DNA of 64,000 nt from Amphibacillus cookii (GCF_016908375.1 NZ_JAFBDS010000004.1:248001-312000); one strand, 5' to 3'. Shown: positions 27,785-40,438, counted from the stretch's first letter. The notes: generated by a model from the sequence alone, not told the origin. Made by a program: numbers and translations.

Positions 27785-27816
27785 AAAAAAAAGAAGCCCC
27801 AAAAAAGGACTTCTTT
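27785..27816 (-). terminator. Terminator of the jag-yidC transcript
   Basis: On the minus strand AAGAAGTCC pairs with GGGGCTTCTT around TTTTTT and is followed by a T-run, close to the jag stop codon. Confidence 0.65.
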
Positions 27817-27827
27817 CTCTAAATGCG

Positions 27828-28445
27828 TTACAGTGCTCGGATAACAACATATCGGTTAGGTTCTGAACCATCAGAGAATGTTTCCACTTTCTGATGGTTC
27901 TGTAACGCACTATGAATAATTTTACGTTCTGAAGAAGGCATCGGTTCTAATGCCACATCTTTGTTAATTTTTATGGCTTTATCTGCTAAACGATGGGCCA
28001 ACTGCTCAAGCGTTAGTTGACGTCTGTTACGATAACCTTCTGCATCAACAACAATACGAAAATGTTCTGACGAAATACGATTAATCATAACTTGCACCAA
28101 ATGTTGGATAGCATTTAAGGTCTGACCACGTTTACCAATAATCATCGCAATTTTATGGCCCGACAAATCAAAGTTTATTTGCTTACCTTCTCGCTTGACA
28201 TTAATGGAAACATCTTCAGAAAATGCCGTGGCAATCTCCTTTAGATAAATAACCGCTTGATCAATAGGATTTTCTTTAATTGATACTTTAACAATCGCTC
28301 GTTTTGCACCAAAAATGCCAAACATACCTTTCTTACCTTCATCAATAATTTCAATATTAACTTGGTCCTCTGTGGTGTTAAGTTGCTGTATAGCTGATTG
28401 GACCGCATCTTTGACAGTTTGTCCAGAAGCAGTTACCTGTTTCAC
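27828..28445 (-). CDS. jag: RNA-binding protein Jag/KhpB (SpoIIIJ-associated)
   Basis: Protein of 205 residues with three modules. The Jag-N domain starts MKQVTASGQTVKDAVQSAIQ. A KH domain carries the GxxG-type loop IIGKRGQTLNAIQHL (about residues 111-125). A C-terminal R3H domain ends SSERKIIHSALQNHQKVET...NRYVVIRAL. It lies 2 bases after yidC as in B. subtilis spoIIIJ-jag and acts in RNA regulation of cell wall growth and division. Confidence 0.93.
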   Translation of the reverse strand: MKQVTASGQTVKDAVQSAIQQLNTTEDQVNIEIIDEGKKGMFGIFGAKRAIVKVSIKENPIDQAVIYLKEIATAFSEDVSINVKREGKQINFDLSGHKIAMIIGKRGQTLNAIQHLVQVMINRISSEHFRIVVDAEGYRNRRQLTLEQLAHRLADKAIKINKDVALEPMPSSERKIIHSALQNHQKVETFSDGSEPNRYVVIRAL

Positions 28446-28447
28446 TT

Positions 28448-29221
28448 TTATTTTCCTCCCGCTGTTTGTTGAAATTTAAACGGTTTTCGAATAAAAATTG
28501 TTTGTAATACCATAAAGACGTTACCTACAACCCAGTACAATGCTAAAGCTGCAGGGAAGAACATCGACATAACCCCAATCATAATTGGCATCATATAAAG
28601 CATCATCGTCATTTGAGGATTGCCTGCATTCTGCGTAGCATTTGTTCCTGCCATCGTTAGTTTTTGCTGTAAGAATGTCGCACCAGCGGCCACAATTGGT
28701 AAAATATAATACGGATCTGATTGAGATAACTCAAACCAGAGGAAACTCCCCTCCTGTAAACCAGGCGTACGCATAATCGATTGATACAATCCAATTAAGA
28801 TTGGCATTTGAACAAATATAGGTAAACAACCTGCCATTGGATTAACATTATTCTGTTGGAACAACTTCATCGTTTCTTCTTGTAATTTCTGCTGTGTTTG
28901 CGCATCTTTAGAACTGTATTTTTCTTTCAATTCTTGTAATTGCGGTTGTATTTCTTGCATCGCTTTAGAACTTTTTAATTGCTTCACATTCAATGGAACA
29001 AGGAGTAACCTAAAAAATAAAGTCACGATGATAATCGCTATTCCAAAATTTCCACTGAAAAAATTCGCTACATTAATAATTAACCAAGACAATGGAAAGA
29101 CAAAATATGAATCCCAGAAACCTTCACTTTCCGCTGTAATGGGTTCATTGACATTACCACATCCTGATAAGAGTAATACTAAACCTAATAAGGCCACGAC
29201 AATTAAGACCTTTTTGCGCAT
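28448..29221 (-). CDS. yidC: Membrane protein insertase YidC/SpoIIIJ (lipoprotein form)
   Basis: Insertase of 257 residues. The signal peptide has a lipobox LLLSGC (Cys21), typical of Gram-positive YidC1. Five membrane segments follow, with the conserved cytoplasmic loop containing QPQLQELKEKYSSKDAQ and GCLPIFVQMPILIGLY. The ATG at 29221 is chosen because GGAGGAAG lies directly upstream. In B. subtilis this copy is also needed for forespore development. Confidence 0.94.
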   Translation of the reverse strand: MRKKVLIVVALLGLVLLLSGCGNVNEPITAESEGFWDSYFVFPLSWLIINVANFFSGNFGIAIIIVTLFFRLLLVPLNVKQLKSSKAMQEIQPQLQELKEKYSSKDAQTQQKLQEETMKLFQQNNVNPMAGCLPIFVQMPILIGLYQSIMRTPGLQEGSFLWFELSQSDPYYILPIVAAGATFLQQKLTMAGTNATQNAGNPQMTMMLYMMPIMIGVMSMFFPAALALYWVVGNVFMVLQTIFIRKPFKFQQTAGGK

Positions 29222-29355
29222 GATCTTCCTCCTTAACATCCATTCATCGAACTCTATATGTAAAACTCAACTGTTATTTTATCACTATCTTGCCTTTAAT
29301 ACTACAACCTTTATTAAAGTCATTTTATAAATTGGCAATAGTCGCTTCAAATCAA

Positions 29356-29697
29356 TTATTTCTTTAGTAGATGCGATTTAAATAGCACATGAGTTAGACT
29401 TTTTTTTGTTTGATGAAAATCGATATCTTTTGTTGCCACTCTTGCAATAACCACATAATCATAATTGGGCTCGATTTGGTGCTCAAGCTCAAGAAAAGCT
29501 TGTCGCAAATAACGTTTAACGCGGTTGCGAACCACAGCATTACCGACTTTTTTTGAAACAGAAAGACCAACTTTTATATGAGGTTGCTCTTTTTTTTGAA
29601 GATAATACAGTACCAATTGGCGATTAGCAAATGATTTTCCATGTTCAAAGACGTTTTGGAAATCTTCATTTTTTTTTAATCGATAACTTTTTTTCAT
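29356..29697 (-). CDS. rnpA: Ribonuclease P protein component
   Basis: Basic protein of 113 residues starting MKKSYRLKKNEDFQNVFEHGKS, with the RNR signature KKVGNAVVRNRVKRYLRQAF. It is the protein subunit of RNase P, which trims the 5' ends of pre-tRNAs. It lies downstream of rpmH as in nearly all bacteria, but a terminator-like hairpin separates the two here. Confidence 0.95.
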   Translation of the reverse strand: MKKSYRLKKNEDFQNVFEHGKSFANRQLVLYYLQKKEQPHIKVGLSVSKKVGNAVVRNRVKRYLRQAFLELEHQIEPNYDYVVIARVATKDIDFHQTKKSLTHVLFKSHLLKK

Positions 29698-29876
29698 GTA
29701 CTGTTACCCCCAAATCTACAAATAATCTGCTTTCTTATCTATCCATGTTAACCATTTCACTTTAAACCAAACACCTTCATTACACCCAGTTATTTGTTCA
29801 CATAGGTTATACATTACCGTTTTAAAAATGCTTTGTCGTATCATTATTAAGTCACTACTCTATTCTTAAATAATGT

Positions 29877-29908
29877 GGAAAAAAGACCACTGACAATTTC
29901 AGTGGCCT
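29877..29908 (-). terminator. Terminator-like hairpin at the end of rpmH
   Basis: On the minus strand GGCCACTGA pairs with TCAGTGGTC around AATTG and is followed by TTTTTT. It begins within the rpmH stop region, so most rpmH transcripts may end before rnpA. Confidence 0.75.
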
Positions 29909-30041
29909 AAGCTGACAATACTTTTCTTCCTTTTTTGCGACGGCGTGCTAAAACGTTACGTCCATTTTTAGTGCTCATACGAGTGCGGAAGCCGTGAACT
30001 TTTTTACGTTTACGATTATTTGGTTGAAATGTGCGTTTCAT
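29907..30041 (-). CDS. rpmH: 50S ribosomal protein L34
   Basis: Very basic 44-residue protein: [20 protein letters not shown], then [32 protein letters not shown] lies upstream. It marks the left border of the oriC intergenic region, divergent from dnaA. Confidence 0.97.
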   Translation of the reverse strand: MKRTFQPNNRKRKKVHGFRTRMSTKNGRNVLARRRKKGRKVLSA

Positions 30042-30184
30042 TATATCTACACCTCCCTGAGGAATTAAAAATCACTATTAAGACAATCCTGTTCATTATA
30101 CGTAATAACAACAGTACCTGTCAACAATTAATCGGTGAAACCATCGATTAGACAAATAAAATTTTAAAAAGCAATCGATACCAC

Positions 30185-30531
30185 TTATCCACATGGCTTG
30201 TTAATGATACATGAAAAGATTTTTATTATCCACACAAATTATCGACAAATAAACCACAAATTCAATGCTTGTGGATGAAAAAAGTATACATGTTAAAGAA
30301 TGTGTGGATAACTGTCGAATCACCTTGCATTCTTTATCTTTTTTTGATATTATAACTGTGTTTAATTGTTTAAAAATAGGTGAACTAAATAAACATATCC
30401 ACAGTCAGTGGATAACCTGTGGACATTTATACACATCTTGTCCATTAATTTATTAACAAGTCTGTGTATAAATTGAATAATTGTTCTTATTTATTGCTAT
30501 GATCCTTTTTTATTATCCACAATCAAACTGA
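30185..30531. other. oriC: oriC, left part: DnaA-box region between rpmH and dnaA
   Basis: Perfect boxes: TTATCCACA at 30185-30193, 30226-30234 and 30523-30531, and TGTGGATAA at 30303-30311. Single-mismatch boxes include TTATCGACA (30239-30247), ATATCCACA (30395-30403), AGTGGATAA (30407-30415) and TTATACACA (30427-30435). No gene is visible in this 580-base gap. It corresponds to the incA/incB regions of B. subtilis. Confidence 0.9.
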
Positions 30532-30621
30532 ACCTTTCGATCTATTTTTCTAAAATAGATTGCGAGAGGTTTTTTATATCTTTAATGGCGTTTAGCTACA
30601 ATTTGAGAAAGGGGCCTATCG

Positions 30622-31974
30622 ATGGAAAATATCGAAGAGTTATGGGCAAGTACATTATTAGCCATCAAAGAAAAGGTGAGTAAACCTAGTTTTGATACAT
30701 GGCTAAGAAATACAAATGCCGATAGCATTACTGATGATACCTTAGTTATCTCTGCTCCAAATGAATTTGCACGAGACTGGCTAGAAAATAGGTACAGCAA
30801 CCTTATTTCTGATGCTATTTTTGAAGTAACAGGAGCACAGCTTAAAACAAAATTTATTATTCCTGAAAATGAACGAACAACTGATCAAACAGCCAATCAA
30901 ACCACAAAAATAGTGCCAGTCAAAGACCAAGAACAGCATGATGCTTCAAAAACGATGTTGAATGACAAATACACCTTTAATACATTCGTAATTGGATCTG
31001 GTAATCGATTTGCTCATGCTGCTTCATTAGCTGTTGCTGAGGCCCCCGCTAAAGCATACAATCCACTTTTTATTTATGGGGGTGTTGGATTGGGGAAAAC
31101 CCACCTCATGCATGCCATTGGTCACTATGTGTTGGATCATAATCCTAATGCTAAAGTCGTTTATCTATCATCAGAGAAATTTACCAATGAATTTATTAAC
31201 TCTATTCGTGATAATAAAGCGGAAAATTTTCGAAGTAAATATCGAAACGTAGATGTCTTATTAATAGATGATATACAGTTTTTAGCTGGAAAAGAACAAA
31301 CCCAAGAGGAATTTTTTCATACGTTTAACACATTGCATGAAGAGAGTAAACAAATTATTATCTCTAGCGATCGACCACCCAAAGAAATACCAACGTTAGA
31401 AGATCGTTTACGCTCGCGTTTCGAGTGGGGATTGATCACAGATATTACACCACCAGATTTAGAAACACGTATTGCTATATTAAGAAAAAAGGCCAAGGCA
31501 GAAGGATTAGATATTCCTAATGAAGTCATGCTTTATATTGCCAATCAAATTGATACAAATATTAGAGAATTAGAAGGTGCGCTTATACGGGTAGTCGCGT
31601 ACTCATCTTTAATCAATCAAGACATCGATGCATCATTGGCTGCTGAAGCATTAAAAGATATTATCCCTAGTACACGACCTAAAATGATCACAATAGCTGG
31701 TATTCAAGAGCTTGTTGCTGAAAAATATAATATGAAGTTAGAGGAATTTGCCGCGAAGAAACGAACAAAATCTGTAGCATTTCCTAGACAAATAGCGATG
31801 TATTTATCGCGGGAACTCACCGACTTTTCCTTACCTAAAATTGGTGAAGAATTTGGCGGACGTGATCATACCACGGTTATTCATGCTCATGAGAAAATAT
31901 CAAAATTAATTAGTGATGACCAATTACTAAATCGAGAAATCGAAGAAATAAAAGAACAGTTGAAAAGTTTATGA
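30622..31974 (+). CDS. dnaA: Chromosomal replication initiator DnaA
   Basis: AAA+ initiator of 450 residues. Domain I starts [28 protein letters not shown]. The Walker A is [15 protein letters not shown] and Walker [15 protein letters not shown]. Domain IV has the box-recognition motif [25 protein letters not shown] precedes the ATG. DnaA boxes lie on both sides of the gene, so it can both autoregulate and initiate here. Confidence 0.98.
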   Translation: MENIEELWASTLLAIKEKVSKPSFDTWLRNTNADSITDDTLVISAPNEFARDWLENRYSNLISDAIFEVTGAQLKTKFIIPENERTTDQTANQTTKIVPVKDQEQHDASKTMLNDKYTFNTFVIGSGNRFAHAASLAVAEAPAKAYNPLFIYGGVGLGKTHLMHAIGHYVLDHNPNAKVVYLSSEKFTNEFINSIRDNKAENFRSKYRNVDVLLIDDIQFLAGKEQTQEEFFHTFNTLHEESKQIIISSDRPPKEIPTLEDRLRSRFEWGLITDITPPDLETRIAILRKKAKAEGLDIPNEVMLYIANQIDTNIRELEGALIRVVAYSSLINQDIDASLAAEALKDIIPSTRPKMITIAGIQELVAEKYNMKLEEFAAKKRTKSVAFPRQIAMYLSRELTDFSLPKIGEEFGGRDHTTVIHAHEKISKLISDDQLLNREIEEIKEQLKSL

Positions 31975-32024
31975 GGTTATTAACATGTGTATAGTGTGAA
32001 TATTAATTCATAGTTACACACATT

Positions 32025-32141
32025 CTATCCACAGGTGGATAACATTGAAATCATTAATACTTTTTTATGTTATCCACATAACCACAAGACCTATTACTAT
32101 TACTACTATTTTTTTATTAATAAATAATATATAATATACTT
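32025..32141. other. oriC: oriC, right part: DnaA boxes, DnaA-trio and unwinding element
   Basis: Between dnaA and dnaN lie CTATCCACA (32025-32033), GGTGGATAA (32034-32042, reverse) and a perfect TTATCCACA (32070-32078). About a dozen bases later comes CTATTACTATTACTACTAT, a trinucleotide-periodic tract like the B. subtilis DnaA-trio. A nearly pure AT stretch (about 32110-32137) follows. This is the layout of the basal unwinding system, so strand opening should occur here. Confidence 0.88.
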
Positions 32142-32161
32142 CCATTAGGAGGATTTTATTC

Positions 32162-33304
32162 ATGAAATTTATTATTCAAAGAGATTTACTTTTAGAAAGT
32201 ATACAACACGTCATGAAAGCTATTTCTTCTCGTGTAACCATTCCCATTCTTACAGGTATAAAAATTGAAGCAACAGAAGAAGGCATTAAATTAACAGGAA
32301 GTGACTCAGATGTTTCAATTGAATCATTTATTCCTAAGGAAGTTGATGGAATCGTTAATGTTGAACAAATAGAACCTGGTCAAGTTGTCGTCCAATCAAA
32401 ATACTTCCCTGATATTATCCGTAAACTCCCATTAAAAACATTAGAAATTAATACAGATGAACAATTTCAAGTCAATATTATTTCAGGAGGATCTGAATTT
32501 CACCTCAATGGACAAGATGCTATGGAATATCCACAACTTCCTGTTTTACATACTGACAATAGTTTTGAAATCAAAAATGACTTGCTAAAGGAATTAATTA
32601 AACAAACCGTGTTTGCTGTTTCGACCGTAGAAACGCGCCCTATTTTAACTGGAGTCAATATGCGACTAGAAGACAATCTATTAAACTTTGTCGCAACGGA
32701 TAGTCACCGCTTAGCTTCACGTAAGATTCCTCTATCTACTGAAAATGAGGGATTGTCATTTAAAGAGGTTGTTATTCCAGGGAAGAGCTTAGTTGAACTT
32801 AACAAAATCATTGATGACAGTGAGGAATCGATGTCTATAAGTGTTACAGAAAACCAAATATTATTTCAAACCAAAAATTTAAACTTTCTCTCACGCTTAT
32901 TAGAGGGCAATTATCCGGAGACATCACGACTTATTCCTGAACAAAGTAAAACGACAGTATTAACACAGACTAAAGCCTTGCTTCAAGCGATTGATCGGGC
33001 CTCACTTTTGGCTAAAGAAAATAGAAATAACGTCGTTAAACTTGAAACAAAAGGTAACAATCAATTACAAATAAGCAGTAATACACCAGAAGTCGGGCAA
33101 GTAACCGAGGAAGTAACAACAGAAAGTATTGATGGTGAGGATTTAAAGATTTCTTTTAGTGCTAAATATATGATTGATGCATTGAAAATTATACAAGAAG
33201 ACTATGTAAAAATTGATTTTACCGGTGCGATGCGTCCATTTATTATTAAACCACATGAAAATGATCAGATTTTACAACTTATTTTACCGGTAAGAACTTA
33301 TTAG
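32162..33304 (+). CDS. dnaN: DNA polymerase III beta sliding clamp
   Basis: Clamp subunit of 380 residues with the three repeated clamp folds. It starts MKFIIQRDLLLESIQHVMKAISSR, includes TDSHRLASRKIPL, and ends at the conserved PVRTY C-terminus. TTAGGAGG precedes the ATG. It encircles DNA and tethers polymerase and repair proteins. Confidence 0.97.
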   Translation: MKFIIQRDLLLESIQHVMKAISSRVTIPILTGIKIEATEEGIKLTGSDSDVSIESFIPKEVDGIVNVEQIEPGQVVVQSKYFPDIIRKLPLKTLEINTDEQFQVNIISGGSEFHLNGQDAMEYPQLPVLHTDNSFEIKNDLLKELIKQTVFAVSTVETRPILTGVNMRLEDNLLNFVATDSHRLASRKIPLSTENEGLSFKEVVIPGKSLVELNKIIDDSEESMSISVTENQILFQTKNLNFLSRLLEGNYPETSRLIPEQSKTTVLTQTKALLQAIDRASLLAKENRNNVVKLETKGNNQLQISSNTPEVGQVTEEVTTESIDGEDLKISFSAKYMIDALKIIQEDYVKIDFTGAMRPFIIKPHENDQILQLILPVRTY

Positions 33305-33321
33305 AAAGTCTTAGATAAGTT

Positions 33322-33364
33322 ATAAAGCGAACCTTCAATCAGGGATAGTTATTTGTGATAAATA
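33322..33364 (+). repeat. Dispersed hairpin repeat, copy 5 (short internal-deletion form)
   Basis: ATAAAGCGAACCTTCAATCAG followed at once by AGTTATTTGTGATAAATA: both family ends are present, the middle is missing. It lies just after the dnaN stop codon. Confidence 0.7.
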
Positions 33365-33376
33365 CGAGATTTTTTA

Positions 33377-33414
33377 AAGATAGAGCTTGTCGCGTCTGCT
33401 CTATCTTCTTTTTA
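33377..33414 (+). terminator. Terminator of dnaA-dnaN
   Basis: AAGATAGAGC (33377-33386) pairs perfectly with GCTCTATCTT (33398-33407) and is followed by CTTTTT. Confidence 0.85.
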
Positions 33415-33587
33415 TTTGTCATTTAAATCGTAATGATATGAGATGAGCACTTTGCTATTCGGACAATCTTTAGTAAAATAGATAGGAGAGCATATATGTG
33501 AGCGGAGCAATTGTTCTAAAGTGAGAGCGTTGAGCATTTTTCAACAGACTTAATCGGCGATTTCAATTGGTTTGTAAAATAGTTAGC

Positions 33588-33748
33588 ATAAAACGAACCT
33601 TTTCAATCTGTGGGCGGAGGGCTACAGGATCTAGGTCATGCAGATGTTGCCACAGGACGTGGCGGTTTTAGTCTACGATCTTACCCACCCACGAATGGTT
33701 CGTTGAGTGAATCAAGACATGAGCGTCCGTTATCTGTGATAAATAAAA
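33588..33748 (+). repeat. Dispersed hairpin repeat, copy 6 (expanded loop)
   Basis: ATAAAACGAACCTTTTCAATC begins and CGTTGAGTGAATCAAGACATGAGCGTCCG plus TTATCTGTGATAAATAAAA ends the element. The outer arms AACGAACC / GGTTCGTT pair. The loop is enlarged by about 60 bases, including TACAGGATCTAGGTCATGC. It fills most of the dnaN-yaaA gap, which otherwise shows no gene. Confidence 0.82.
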
Positions 33749-33812
33749 ATAACGACATTCGTGAAAGCTAAATAAACACAGGTTTTCCTAATTAAGAAAG
33801 GAGTTATATAGT

Positions 33813-34034
33813 GTGGAAGCTGAAGAATTTCAAATTGATACTGAATACATTCAACTTGGGCAATTTTTAAAGTTAGCTAATATCGTGGAAAGTGGCGGTA
33901 TCGTTAAATTGTTTTTAAGTGAATATCCTGTTTTTATAAATGGAGAGCAAGATCAACGCAGAGGAAGAAAATTATATCATCGTGACTTAATAGAAATTGA
34001 AGATGTAGGTACATATCGAATTATAACTAACTAA
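33813..34034 (+). CDS. yaaA: S4-domain RNA-binding protein YaaA
   Basis: Small protein of 73 residues with an S4-like fold: IQLGQFLKLANIVESGG, then FLSEYPVFINGEQDQRRGRKLY. The start is a GTG at 33813 behind AAAGGAG. It is always found between dnaN and recF in Bacilli; RNA binding is expected, and the exact role is unclear. Confidence 0.92.
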   Translation: MEAEEFQIDTEYIQLGQFLKLANIVESGGIVKLFLSEYPVFINGEQDQRRGRKLYHRDLIEIEDVGTYRIITN

Positions 34035-34266
34035 TCGATTTCATCTTCTCTACAACGAGGCAACGGGCTGTTTTCTTTAGGTAATGTCTTGGTTTTCTTA
34101 TCGATTAGGAAAGTATTGTCGTCAACCGATGAAACGAAATTTAAAAAGTCCAAAGTATTAGACAAACACAGCACTCAGTTCTATTGAACACAGTAGCGTT
34201 AATCTTATACTATTAACCATCTACTTAGTAACTTTCTTAATCGTATAAAAAGGAAGGCATCATTTT

Positions 34267-35391
34267 ATGTACATTAAAGATATAAAATTAAGTAATTATC
34301 GAAATTATCCAAAGCTTGAACTCACCTTTGATGATCGAATTAACGTCATTATTGGGGAGAATGCTCAAGGAAAAACCAATTTGATGGAAGCTATTTATGT
34401 TCTAGGTTTTTCTAAATCTTATCGAACAGCTAAAGATAAAGAACTTATTCAATGGGAGCAAAGTTATGCTAAAATAGAAGGTACGGTCTTTAAAAGACAA
34501 TATCATTTTCCTCTAGAAATTCAATTATCAACTAAAGGGAAAAGAGCTAAGCTCAATCATTTAGAACAAAAACGGCTGAGTGATTATATAGGCGCGCTTA
34601 ATCTAGTGATGTTTGCTCCAGAAGATCTTAATTTAGTAAAAGGGAGCCCTCAGGTGAGACGACGCTTTATTGATATGGAAATTGGCCAAATAAAGCCTGT
34701 GTATATTTATCATCTTGGGCAATATCAAAAAATATTAAAGCAACGTAATGCTTTATTAAAGGCATTACAAAGGCGAAAGACCCATGATAAAACGATGTTA
34801 GATGTACTCACTGAACAACTTATCGATCATGCGAGTGTAATTGTTGAAAAACGTTTTCTATTTTTAACATTACTTCGGAAATGGGCAGCATCGATTCATC
34901 AAGGGATTAGTCAAGATAAAGAAAGCTTAACTATTTTCTATGATGCAACGATAGATGTATTAGAAGGCGATGATAAGGAAAAAATAAAGAAGATATATAA
35001 CGATACCTTTAATCAAAATAGAGAAAAAGAGATTGATCGTGGGAGTACGTTATATGGTCCTCACCGTGATGATTTGTCTTTTTATATTAATGATCGAAAT
35101 GTGCAAACCTTCGGGTCACAAGGTCAGCAGCGAACGACAGCATTGTCTTTAAAATTAGCTGAAATTGAATTAATAAAAAGTGAAGTCGGTGAATACCCCG
35201 TTCTTTTATTAGATGATGTGTTAAGTGAATTGGATCAATATCGTCAATCACATTTACTACATACCATTAAAGGCAAAGTACAAACGTTTGTTTCTACAAC
35301 GAGTATCAGTGATATTCAGCATGAAACGATCAACCAAGCAGAGCTATTTTATGTCGAAAATGGTTCAATAACGAAACAGAGAAGAGGCTAA
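34267..35391 (+). CDS. recF: DNA repair/recombination protein RecF
   Basis: SMC-like ATPase of 374 residues. Walker A is [18 protein letters not shown] near residue 30, the ABC signature is [17 protein letters not shown], and Walker B is [12 protein letters not shown]. RecF helps load RecA at gaps together with RecO and RecR. It overlaps nothing but lies only three bases from remB. Confidence 0.96.
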   Translation: MYIKDIKLSNYRNYPKLELTFDDRINVIIGENAQGKTNLMEAIYVLGFSKSYRTAKDKELIQWEQSYAKIEGTVFKRQYHFPLEIQLSTKGKRAKLNHLEQKRLSDYIGALNLVMFAPEDLNLVKGSPQVRRRFIDMEIGQIKPVYIYHLGQYQKILKQRNALLKALQRRKTHDKTMLDVLTEQLIDHASVIVEKRFLFLTLLRKWAASIHQGISQDKESLTIFYDATIDVLEGDDKEKIKKIYNDTFNQNREKEIDRGSTLYGPHRDDLSFYINDRNVQTFGSQGQQRTTALSLKLAEIELIKSEVGEYPVLLLDDVLSELDQYRQSHLLHTIKGKVQTFVSTTSISDIQHETINQAELFYVENGSITKQRRG

Positions 35392-35394
35392 ATT

Positions 35395-35685
35395 ATGTTT
35401 ATTCATATTGGGGATGATCAAGTGATTCGCTCAGATGAGATCATTGTCATGATTGATCAACAGTATGTAGCATCATCTTCGATTAATGAAGAGATGATCG
35501 AACATCAAGAAGAAGTAGAAGATATGCCTCAGTTAGATCATGATGTAACTAAATCGATTATCATTACAAAAGATCATGTCTATTATAGTCCATTATCGAT
35601 TTTGACGTTAAAGAAGAGAGCGAGTATGCTCTCGACATTAAGTCATTTAGACGATTATACCGATAGCGAAACGTATGATACATGA
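35395..35685 (+). CDS. remB: Extracellular matrix regulator RemB (DUF370)
   Basis: Protein of 96 residues starting MFIHIGDDQVIRSDEIIVMID, with a C-terminal KSIIITKDHVYYSPLSILTLKKRA block typical of RemB/YaaB. A middle acidic segment (about residues 30-55) and the tail lengthen it relative to the roughly 80-residue B. subtilis protein. In B. subtilis it promotes biofilm matrix genes; here the inference is by homology and position between recF and gyrB. Confidence 0.88.
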   Translation: MFIHIGDDQVIRSDEIIVMIDQQYVASSSINEEMIEHQEEVEDMPQLDHDVTKSIIITKDHVYYSPLSILTLKKRASMLSTLSHLDDYTDSETYDT

Positions 35686-35752
35686 TGACTTGACAACACA
35701 ATACCTTTAAATACTATTTGCTTAACCAAATCGTTTGCGATTTTTAATATAA

Positions 35753-37738
<1,986 letters not shown>

Positions 37739-37777
37739 GATTAATGTAGGTTCCTCAGTTGGATAGGAGGTAATTGA

Positions 37778-40261
37778 ATGGTGGATAACCAACGTCCCCA
37801 AGTACAAGAAATAAATATTGGAAAAGAAATGCGTACATCTTTTTTAGATTATGCAATGAGTGTTATTGTTGCCCGTGCCTTACCAGATGTACGAGATGGT
37901 TTAAAACCTGTACATCGCCGTATTCTATACGCAATGAATGATCTTGGTATGCATGCAGACAAAGCCTATAAAAAATCAGCACGTATTGTTGGTGATGTAA
38001 TCGGGAAATACCACCCTCATGGTGATTCTGCTGTGTATGAAGCCATGGTAAGGATGGCACAAGATTTTAGTTATCGTAATATGCTTGTTGATGGTCATGG
38101 GAATTTTGGTTCTGTAGACGGTGATCCCGCAGCGGCTATGCGTTATACAGAAGCTAAAATGTCTAAAATATCAATGGAGCTGTTACGTGATATTAATAAG
38201 AACACGGTTGATTATATGGACAATTATGATGGTTCTGAACGTGAACCTAAAGTATTACCTGCCCGTTTTCCGAATTTGCTAGTGAACGGTGCATCAGGTA
38301 TTGCTGTTGGGATGGCTACAAATATACCACCACATCAGTTAGGTGAAACCATTGATGCTGTATTAGCCGTTAGTGAAAACCCAGACATCACGGTTGATGA
38401 GTTAATGGAGCAATATATTCATGGTCCTGACTTCCCTACCGGTGCAATGGTGTTGGGGCGCTCTGGCATTCGAAAAGCTTATGAAACTGGTAAAGGATCG
38501 ATAACCATTCGAGCGAAAGCAGAAATTGAAGAACAAGCAAATGGTAAATCCCGTATTCTAGTGTCTGAACTACCTTACCAAGTGAATAAAGCAAGGCTTG
38601 TTGAAAAAATTGCTGAATTAGCCCGTGATAAGAAAATTGAAGGTATTACTGATCTAAGAGATGAGTCTGATCGAAACGGGATGCGTATTGTCATTGAACT
38701 GCGGCGAGACGCTAATCCTAATGTTCTATTAAATAATTTATATAAGCAGACCTCTTTGCAAACCTCTTTTGGAATTAATATGTTAGCACTTGTTGACGGG
38801 CAACCGAAAGTTCTTACATTAAAGCAAGCACTTGAACATTATTTAGAACACCAAAAAGAGATTATTAGACGCCGAACAGCTTATGAATTAGAAAAAGCAG
38901 AAGCACGTGCTCACATATTAGAAGGCTTAAGAATAGCACTCGATCATATTGATGCGATCATTCAATTAATTAGACAATCGAAAACAGCGGATGAGGCACG
39001 TGACGGGTTAATGTCACACTATCAATTAACTGAGAAACAAGCCCAAGCGATTCTAGATATGCGTTTACAACGTCTAACAGGCTTGGAACGTGACAAGATT
39101 GAAAATGAGTATAGAGAACTTATCAATACCATTGCGGAACTCAAGGCCATTTTAGCGGATGAGGAAAAAGTTCTTGAAATAATTCGTGAAGAGCTAGAAG
39201 AAATAAAAGAACGCTTTAATGATAAACGCCGAACAGAAATTATCTCTGGGGGCATTGATTTCTTTGAAGATGAAGATTTAATTCCTGAAGAAGATATTGT
39301 TGTCACACTTACCCATAAAGGCTATATAAAACGTCTACCATCTTCGACTTATCGTACACAGCGCCGTGGGGGGCGTGGAGTGCAAGGGATGGATACAAAT
39401 GAGGACGATTTTGTTGAACATTTAGTCTCCACATCGACACACGATACCGTCTTATTCTTTACCAATAAAGGAAAAGTTTATCGTCTTAAAGGTTATGAAA
39501 TTCCAGAGTTTAGTCGTACAGCTAAAGGTCTTCCTATTATCAATTTACTTGAAATTGATAAAGGTGAATGGATCAATGCAGTTATTACTGTACATGAATT
39601 TGAAGCAGACTGGTATTTATTTTTCACAACCAAATATGGTATTTCAAAACGTACGCAATTAAATCAATTTGCTAATATTCGTAAAGGTGGCTTAATCGCA
39701 TTAAATTTACGTGAGGAGGATGAGTTGATTTCTGTTCGATTAACGGATGGTAAGAAAGATATTATGATCGCAACTAGAGAAGGCTCATTAATCCGTTTTG
39801 AAGAAACGCAAATTCGCTCAATGGGGAGAACAGCAGCTGGTGTGAAAGGAATCTCGTTACGTGAAGGCGATGAAGTCGTCTCTATGGAGATTATTGAACC
39901 TGATGATTACGTCTTAAATGTCACGGAAAATGGCTATGGGAAGCAAACCCCAGCGGAAGAGTATCGAATGATTAATCGTGGCGGTAAAGGGGTTTCTACA
40001 AGTAATATCACTGAAAAAACCGGTAAGGTTGTTGCTGTCAAAGCGGTTAGTGGAGAAGAAGACTTGATGATTATGACCGTATCAGGTGTTCTGATTAGAA
40101 TGTCTGTTGAGAGTATTTCAAAAACAGGAAGAAATACACAAGGTGTAAGGTTAATTCGTTTACAAGACGATGAAAAAGTTGCTACAGTGGCTAGCATCGA
40201 ACAAAAAGAAGTAGAAGTTGAAGATAAAGAAGAAGATCAATTCGTGCAAGAAGAAGAGTAA
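37778..40261 (+). CDS. gyrA: DNA gyrase subunit A
   Basis: Cleavage subunit of 827 residues. The catalytic tyrosine is in [12 protein letters not shown] (Tyr123). The quinolone region [12 protein letters not shown] keeps Ser84 and Glu88, so no classical resistance change is visible. The GyrA box QRRGGRG starts at residue 528 and marks it as gyrase rather than topoisomerase IV. The C-terminal blades end in a strongly acidic tail. GGAGG precedes the ATG. Confidence 0.97.
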   Translation: MVDNQRPQVQEINIGKEMRTSFLDYAMSVIVARALPDVRDGLKPVHRRILYAMNDLGMHADKAYKKSARIVGDVIGKYHPHGDSAVYEAMVRMAQDFSYRNMLVDGHGNFGSVDGDPAAAMRYTEAKMSKISMELLRDINKNTVDYMDNYDGSEREPKVLPARFPNLLVNGASGIAVGMATNIPPHQLGETIDAVLAVSENPDITVDELMEQYIHGPDFPTGAMVLGRSGIRKAYETGKGSITIRAKAEIEEQANGKSRILVSELPYQVNKARLVEKIAELARDKKIEGITDLRDESDRNGMRIVIELRRDANPNVLLNNLYKQTSLQTSFGINMLALVDGQPKVLTLKQALEHYLEHQKEIIRRRTAYELEKAEARAHILEGLRIALDHIDAIIQLIRQSKTADEARDGLMSHYQLTEKQAQAILDMRLQRLTGLERDKIENEYRELINTIAELKAILADEEKVLEIIREELEEIKERFNDKRRTEIISGGIDFFEDEDLIPEEDIVVTLTHKGYIKRLPSSTYRTQRRGGRGVQGMDTNEDDFVEHLVSTSTHDTVLFFTNKGKVYRLKGYEIPEFSRTAKGLPIINLLEIDKGEWINAVITVHEFEADWYLFFTTKYGISKRTQLNQFANIRKGGLIALNLREEDELISVRLTDGKKDIMIATREGSLIRFEETQIRSMGRTAAGVKGISLREGDEVVSMEIIEPDDYVLNVTENGYGKQTPAEEYRMINRGGKGVSTSNITEKTGKVVAVKAVSGEEDLMIMTVSGVLIRMSVESISKTGRNTQGVRLIRLQDDEKVATVASIEQKEVEVEDKEEDQFVQEEE

Positions 40262-40367
40262 TTCCATGAAATATTTTCAAATAAGTTGTGACGTTGGAAG
40301 ATAATTAATACCGAACAAATGAGAATTCGAACATACTTAAAGTTTTCGGTCTGTGAAAACACTTAGT

Positions 40368-40438
40368 TGAGCGACATCCTGTAGCCTTGAGCTGTACCTA
40401 TGGCTGAGGTTACGGAGATGTCAGCTTTTGTTTAGTAG
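40368..40438 (+). terminator. Long imperfect hairpin after gyrA, possible terminator
   Basis: GCGACATCCTGTAGCCTTGAGC faces GCTGAGGTTACGGAGATGTCAGC, giving a long imperfect stem followed by TTTTG. The poor T-run makes termination uncertain; it could also be a dispersed hairpin element. Confidence 0.45.

Noticed and set aside
27719-27910. Minus-strand frame downstream of jag
   Set aside because: It overlaps the jag 3' end, the jag terminator and the right end of the MITE-like element.
30265-30456. Plus-strand frame between rpmH and dnaA
   Set aside because: It overlaps the oriC DnaA boxes, and its residues are simply the translation of box repeats.
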